Position numbers and translations under genes: made by a program
NCBI RefSeq assembly: GCF_047731265.1
Contig: NZ_CP159835.1
Span: 992,001 to 1,056,000 of the forward strand
Reading direction: 5' to 3'
Source of the DNA: Patiriisocius sp047731265
GTDB taxonomy: Bacteria > Bacteroidota > Bacteroidia > Flavobacteriales > Flavobacteriaceae
Length of the DNA stretch: 64,000 nt
The notes under the pieces: model-generated
What the model was told of the DNA's origin: nothing
What the model saw: the letters and a program-made list of their open reading frames with translations, nothing else
Databases searched by the model: none
In this document: piece by piece, positions 61,038 through 64,000 of the stretch
Numbering within the stretch: position 1 is the stretch's first letter
How the letters are laid out: each line of letters starts with the position of its first letter

Positions 61038-62703
61038 TTTGGGCTTGTTTTTCGGTTACTTCCAATTCTATGGAATCTATAATTCGGTTTTTAACTTCGG
61101 TTGCATAAAAGTCTCGTTTATTGTTTAAAATCAAGACTAATTGCATGCTTTGTTCCTGCTGAAACATAAGCAAAGTGTATTCTAATTTCTCTTCCGCAAT
61201 TTTTCCGTTTGGATATTTTAAATTAAAATCTCCGTATGCTTTTAATCCTTTAATGCCAGTTTCAGTTTCAAAATCTTCTCTTTTTACTACTAGATTGAGT
61301 GCGCCATTTTCCTCAATTTTTTGAAGATTCATTTCTAAACTCTGCTCTAAATTTAAAGGGACGCTATCGCGATAGGTCGTTGTGTTTAACCTGATACTGA
61401 AATCGTCTGTAAAAGAGCCATATTCAAAAAGGCTTGTCGTCACGACTACACCGCGTGCTTCTTCAGGAATTTCTACTGGTTTTCTTAGTAAAACACGTGG
61501 TGTTTCTATAATAATTCCTGGTGCGCCGTAGTCACTTTTTACCCAAGTGCCTTCTGCCATCTCTCTCGTAGGATGTCCAAAGACTTTATCTTTTACAACA
61601 TCATATCCATAAATACTAGACAAGACAACAAGGGCAAGTAGTAGTGTTGCGACCGTTCCTAAAGTTCCAAACAGAACATGCTTTTTAATGCGTTTTTTGC
61701 GCTGCTCTTCTCGATACAGTGCATCTAGTAATAATTCTTCCTCAGTAGGTTCTGGGATGGCCTCGTGCGTGTGGTGTATGATTTCTTCTACCGCATTTCT
61801 ATCTGCCTCAGATTGCCCAGAGGCTTGCTGCATTTTTGCAAATTTCACCAAATCTGCACGCTTTAAAATACTTTCAAGTTTCTTGATGTCTTCCGTATCA
61901 AAATCAAAATAACCTGCTTTTTTGTGTTCTTGTAAGCGTTCGATTAGCTCGTCTGTGGTACTCTCTTGCGCGCTTTTATCAACTTCTCTATCAAGGTATC
62001 TTTTTACAATCGTAGTAAGTAGCGAGTAGTATTCTTTTGATTTATTCTGAAGTAAATAATCGCTTTTATCCAATTCTTGCAAGGCAACAATCGCCTCTTC
62101 GTAAGGTGGTAATTCTTTTTCGCGTTCTCTTTTTATTTTCTTTCGTCTTAAGTAGAAAAAGATGCCTGCTGCAATAAGAAGTATGGGAAGCATCCAATAA
62201 AGTAAGACCGTAAAATCAAAAGGTGATTTTTTGATGTCAACCACTGGTTTGATATCAAACATTTGTTGTTTTGTAGTGTCTACAGCAACATCTCGAACCT
62301 CAACTTGTATAGAATCTGAAAGATAAAATTTGTTGTTGAATATTATTTTTTGGCGCGGAATGGTATAGTTTCCAGAATCAAATTGTGTGAGTCCATATTC
62401 TTTTCGATACTTAAACTTGGAGGCTTCAAAAGTAGTGTCTGTTGCATATGACTCTATAACTTCCAAGGGAAGAAAGCTTTGTTGATCTGGGAATACAACA
62501 AGGTCTGTAGAATCTGCTTCTATTTCAAACTGAATGCGAAGTTCTTCCCCAATTTTAATTGAGGTGGTGTCTATCGAGGTTTTTACTTGAGCGATGCTTA
62601 ATTGAGAACAAAGAACAAAGAATAAAGAACAAAGAGTCCTTTTAAGAAGAGCATTGTTGCTCTTCCTATTCAATTTAATAATCGTACATATTAATTTGTA
62701 CAT
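61027..62703 (-). CDS. BatD-like two-pass membrane protein of the Bat cluster
   Basis: 558 residues: signal peptide ('KRTLCSLFFVLCSQLSIAQ', encoded by a repetitive TTTGTTCTTTATTC stretch), a beta-rich periplasmic domain ('TTSIKIGEELRIQFEIEADS') reminiscent of BatD, a span near 170 ('LLYWMLPILLIAAGIFFYLR'), a helical cytoplasmic region ('YSLLTTIVKRYLDREVDKSA'), a second span near 345, and a further periplasmic domain. It usually lies between the DUF58 gene and batA in Flavobacteriia. No enzymatic motif; probably a scaffold of the same complex. Confidence 0.78.
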   Translation of the reverse strand: MYKLICTIIKLNRKSNNALLKRTLCSLFFVLCSQLSIAQVKTSIDTTSIKIGEELRIQFEIEADSTDLVVFPDQQSFLPLEVIESYATDTTFEASKFKYRKEYGLTQFDSGNYTIPRQKIIFNNKFYLSDSIQVEVRDVAVDTTKQQMFDIKPVVDIKKSPFDFTVLLYWMLPILLIAAGIFFYLRRKKIKREREKELPPYEEAIVALQELDKSDYLLQNKSKEYYSLLTTIVKRYLDREVDKSAQESTTDELIERLQEHKKAGYFDFDTEDIKKLESILKRADLVKFAKMQQASGQSEADRNAVEEIIHHTHEAIPEPTEEELLLDALYREEQRKKRIKKHVLFGTLGTVATLLLALVVLSSIYGYDVVKDKVFGHPTREMAEGTWVKSDYGAPGIIIETPRVLLRKPVEIPEEARGVVVTTSLFEYGSFTDDFSIRLNTTTYRDSVPLNLEQSLEMNLQKIEENGALNLVVKREDFETETGIKGLKAYGDFNLKYPNGKIAEEKLEYTLLMFQQEQSMQLVLILNNKRDFYATEVKNRIIDSIELEVTEKQAQNAK

Positions 62704-62755
62704 TCTATTTCTCTTTTTTTATAATTGAGACGCGATGAATCTGTTGTCTAAGGCG

Positions 62756-63619
62756 TTAACGCCGTTTAAAATAACCCAACAATTTTTTTACATAACTCTC
62801 GCCTACGCGGCAATGGATCGCGCCCGCACCACTTTTCTTAAAGGCGTCTTGAAAATAATCAACGCGTTCCTTATGGTACTTGCCGTAACTATTACGAACA
62901 GCCTTTGATCCTGTATTAACTAAAATCCCTTTACCTGTCTCCTCATCTACCATTTGCACCATTCCTAAATTAGGAATGTTTTCTTCTTTTTCATCGTACA
63001 CTCTAATTCCAGTAACATCATGTTTCCCCGAAACAATTTTCAAAGAATTTTTATACCCATCATCCATAAAATCTGAAAGCACAAATACGATGGCTTTCTT
63101 CTTCATTACGTTGGTCAAATATTTCAAAGCCTGCGTAAGGTCTGTTTTTTTGCTTACAGGTTTAAATTCTAATAATTCGCGGATGATTCTTAAAATGTGT
63201 GACTTTCCTTTTTTAGGCGGAATGAACATTTCTATTTGATCTGTAAATAAGATGATCCCAACTTTGTCATTATTCTGCAATGCTGAAAATGCTAAGGTAG
63301 CTGCGATTTCAATAATGATTTCATTTTTAAATTGTGCGTCAGTTCCAAAAAATTCTGAACCACTAATGTCTGCCATCAACATCAACGTAAGCTCACGTTC
63401 TTCTTCAAAAACTTTGATATATGGTTCGCTATAACGCGCAGTTACATTCCAATCTATATTCCGAACGTCATCCCCATATTGATATTGGCGCACTTCACTA
63501 AACGTCATCCCGCGGCCCTTAAACGTACTGTGATACTCGCCACCAAAAACGTTGTCGCTCAAACGGCGCGTTTTGATTTCGATTTTACGTACTTTCTTTA
63601 AGAGTTCTTTTGTATCCAT
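62756..63619 (-). CDS. DUF58 domain protein
   Basis: 287 residues. 'LKKVRKIEIKTRRLSDNVFG', 'GRGMTFSEVRQYQYGDDVRN' and 'IDWNVTARYSEPYIKVFEEE' are DUF58 hallmarks. 'LMLMADISGSEFFG' is a VWA-like metal-site segment, and 'IFVLSDFMDDGYKNSL' follows later. No membrane spans, so it is cytosolic. DUF58 proteins pair with MoxR AAA+ ATPases, and a moxR gene lies immediately upstream here. Confidence 0.93.
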   Translation of the reverse strand: MDTKELLKKVRKIEIKTRRLSDNVFGGEYHSTFKGRGMTFSEVRQYQYGDDVRNIDWNVTARYSEPYIKVFEEERELTLMLMADISGSEFFGTDAQFKNEIIIEIAATLAFSALQNNDKVGIILFTDQIEMFIPPKKGKSHILRIIRELLEFKPVSKKTDLTQALKYLTNVMKKKAIVFVLSDFMDDGYKNSLKIVSGKHDVTGIRVYDEKEENIPNLGMVQMVDEETGKGILVNTGSKAVRNSYGKYHKERVDYFQDAFKKSGAGAIHCRVGESYVKKLLGYFKRR

Positions 63620-63694
63620 TTTTTGATGTACGGTGTGCGATTTTGGATGTGCGATTTATAAAATCGCACCTCATAATTCTAAAATCGAAAATCC

Positions 63695-64000
63695 TTACGG
63701 TACTTCGATCACATTAACAATTTGATTAATAATGTCCTCGCTGGTTATGTTTTCGGCTTCTGCCTCGTAGGTAATTCCAATACGGTGACGCAACACATCA
63801 TGAACGATTGCTCTAACATCTTCTGGTACAACATAACCGCGACGCTTAATAAAAGCATAACATTTTGCTGCAACAGCAAGGTTTATACTTCCCCTTGGTG
63901 AAGCTCCAAAGCTTATTAAAGGTGCTAGATCTGGTAGTTTATAATTTTCAGGGTTTCTGGTTGCAAATACAATATCAAGGATGTATTTTTCAATTTTCTC
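63695..64000 (-). CDS. MoxR-family AAA+ ATPase, C-terminal end only
   Basis: A frame of 101 residues plus a stop runs off the window edge. It contains 'PLISFGASPRGSINLAVAAK', 'AFIKRRGYVVPEDVRAIVHD' and 'LRHRIGITYEAEAENITSED', the lid/C-terminal region of MoxR ATPases including the SPR arginine sensor. The Walker motifs lie beyond the window. It heads the moxR-DUF58-bat unit, 75 bp before the DUF58 gene, and probably acts as a chaperone for the VWA proteins. Confidence 0.88.
   Translation of the reverse strand, partial: EKIEKYILDIVFATRNPENYKLPDLAPLISFGASPRGSINLAVAAKCYAFIKRRGYVVPEDVRAIVHDVLRHRIGITYEAEAENITSEDIINQIVNVIEVP

Noticed and set aside
1..64000. Reassigned stop codon as the reason for the many in-frame stops
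   Set aside because: TAA, TAG and TGA all end intact genes here (for example TAG after the DUF1501 gene and nadD, TGA after the kinase half), and housekeeping genes have no internal stops.
1..64000. CRISPR arrays, tRNA, rRNA, prophage or complete IS
   Set aside because: I saw no regularly spaced repeats, tRNA-like cloverleaf, rRNA sequence, phage structural gene or transposase frame.

Overview
The window comes from a member of the Bacteroidota, most likely a marine-type Flavobacteriaceae. The evidence is low GC, genes without Shine-Dalgarno sequences, several TAnnTTTG promoter boxes, secreted proteins ending in type IX secretion (T9SS) sorting domains, a PorZ-like T9SS protein, a complete Bat (aerotolerance) operon, and typical flavobacterial neighbours such as porZ-recO-TonB receptor and yicC-gmk-nadD. 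No rRNA, tRNA or CRISPR array was seen.

Layout. 0-5 kb: 3' end of a membrane protein, yraN with an LD-carboxypeptidase, and a DUF1800/DUF1501 pair. 5-8 kb: a T9SS cargo protein and a decayed secreted-protein gene. 8-15 kb: metG, tex, a histone-deacetylase-like hydrolase and a TPR/LuxR-type regulator. 15.6-21.7 kb is an accessory zone full of broken genes: recQ split by a frameshift, a GIY-YIG nuclease pseudogene between two inverted hairpin repeats, a short ssb, a lipoprotein with two adjacent stop codons, and more fragments. 21.8-25.7 kb: a propeller-type LytS sensor kinase, itself split by a frameshift, and its LytTR regulator. 26-33 kb: TonB receptor, recO, porZ and gdhA. 33-41 kb: outer-membrane protein, PLP sulfur enzyme, DUF3298 lipoprotein, broken DinB gene, ArsC-like protein, EamA transporter, and a TetR-controlled thioesterase/hydrolase unit with two visible operators. 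41-47 kb: SdpI-like protein, yicC-gmk-nadD, a decayed cysteine-rich lipoprotein, a MITE-like element, a conserved lipoprotein and gpsA. 47-53 kb: TPR/AraC regulator, pheS, small conserved genes, cvpA and a decayed T9SS cargo gene. 53-64 kb: SulP transporter, then batE-batD-batC-batB-batA, a BatD-like membrane protein, a DUF58 protein and the end of moxR, all on the minus strand.

The most unusual aspects are (1) the hairpin-nuclease-hairpin unit at 17.76-18.41 kb with a third hairpin copy at 20.0 kb, where flanks are conserved but stems differ, (2) about ten interrupted genes, found by reading through stops and frames, in a window whose housekeeping genes are intact, (3) a duplicated cysteine-rich module in a decayed lipoprotein, and (4) several promoter boxes that touch or nearly touch the start codon. 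Promoters, operators and family names rest on pattern recognition alone, with no database search.
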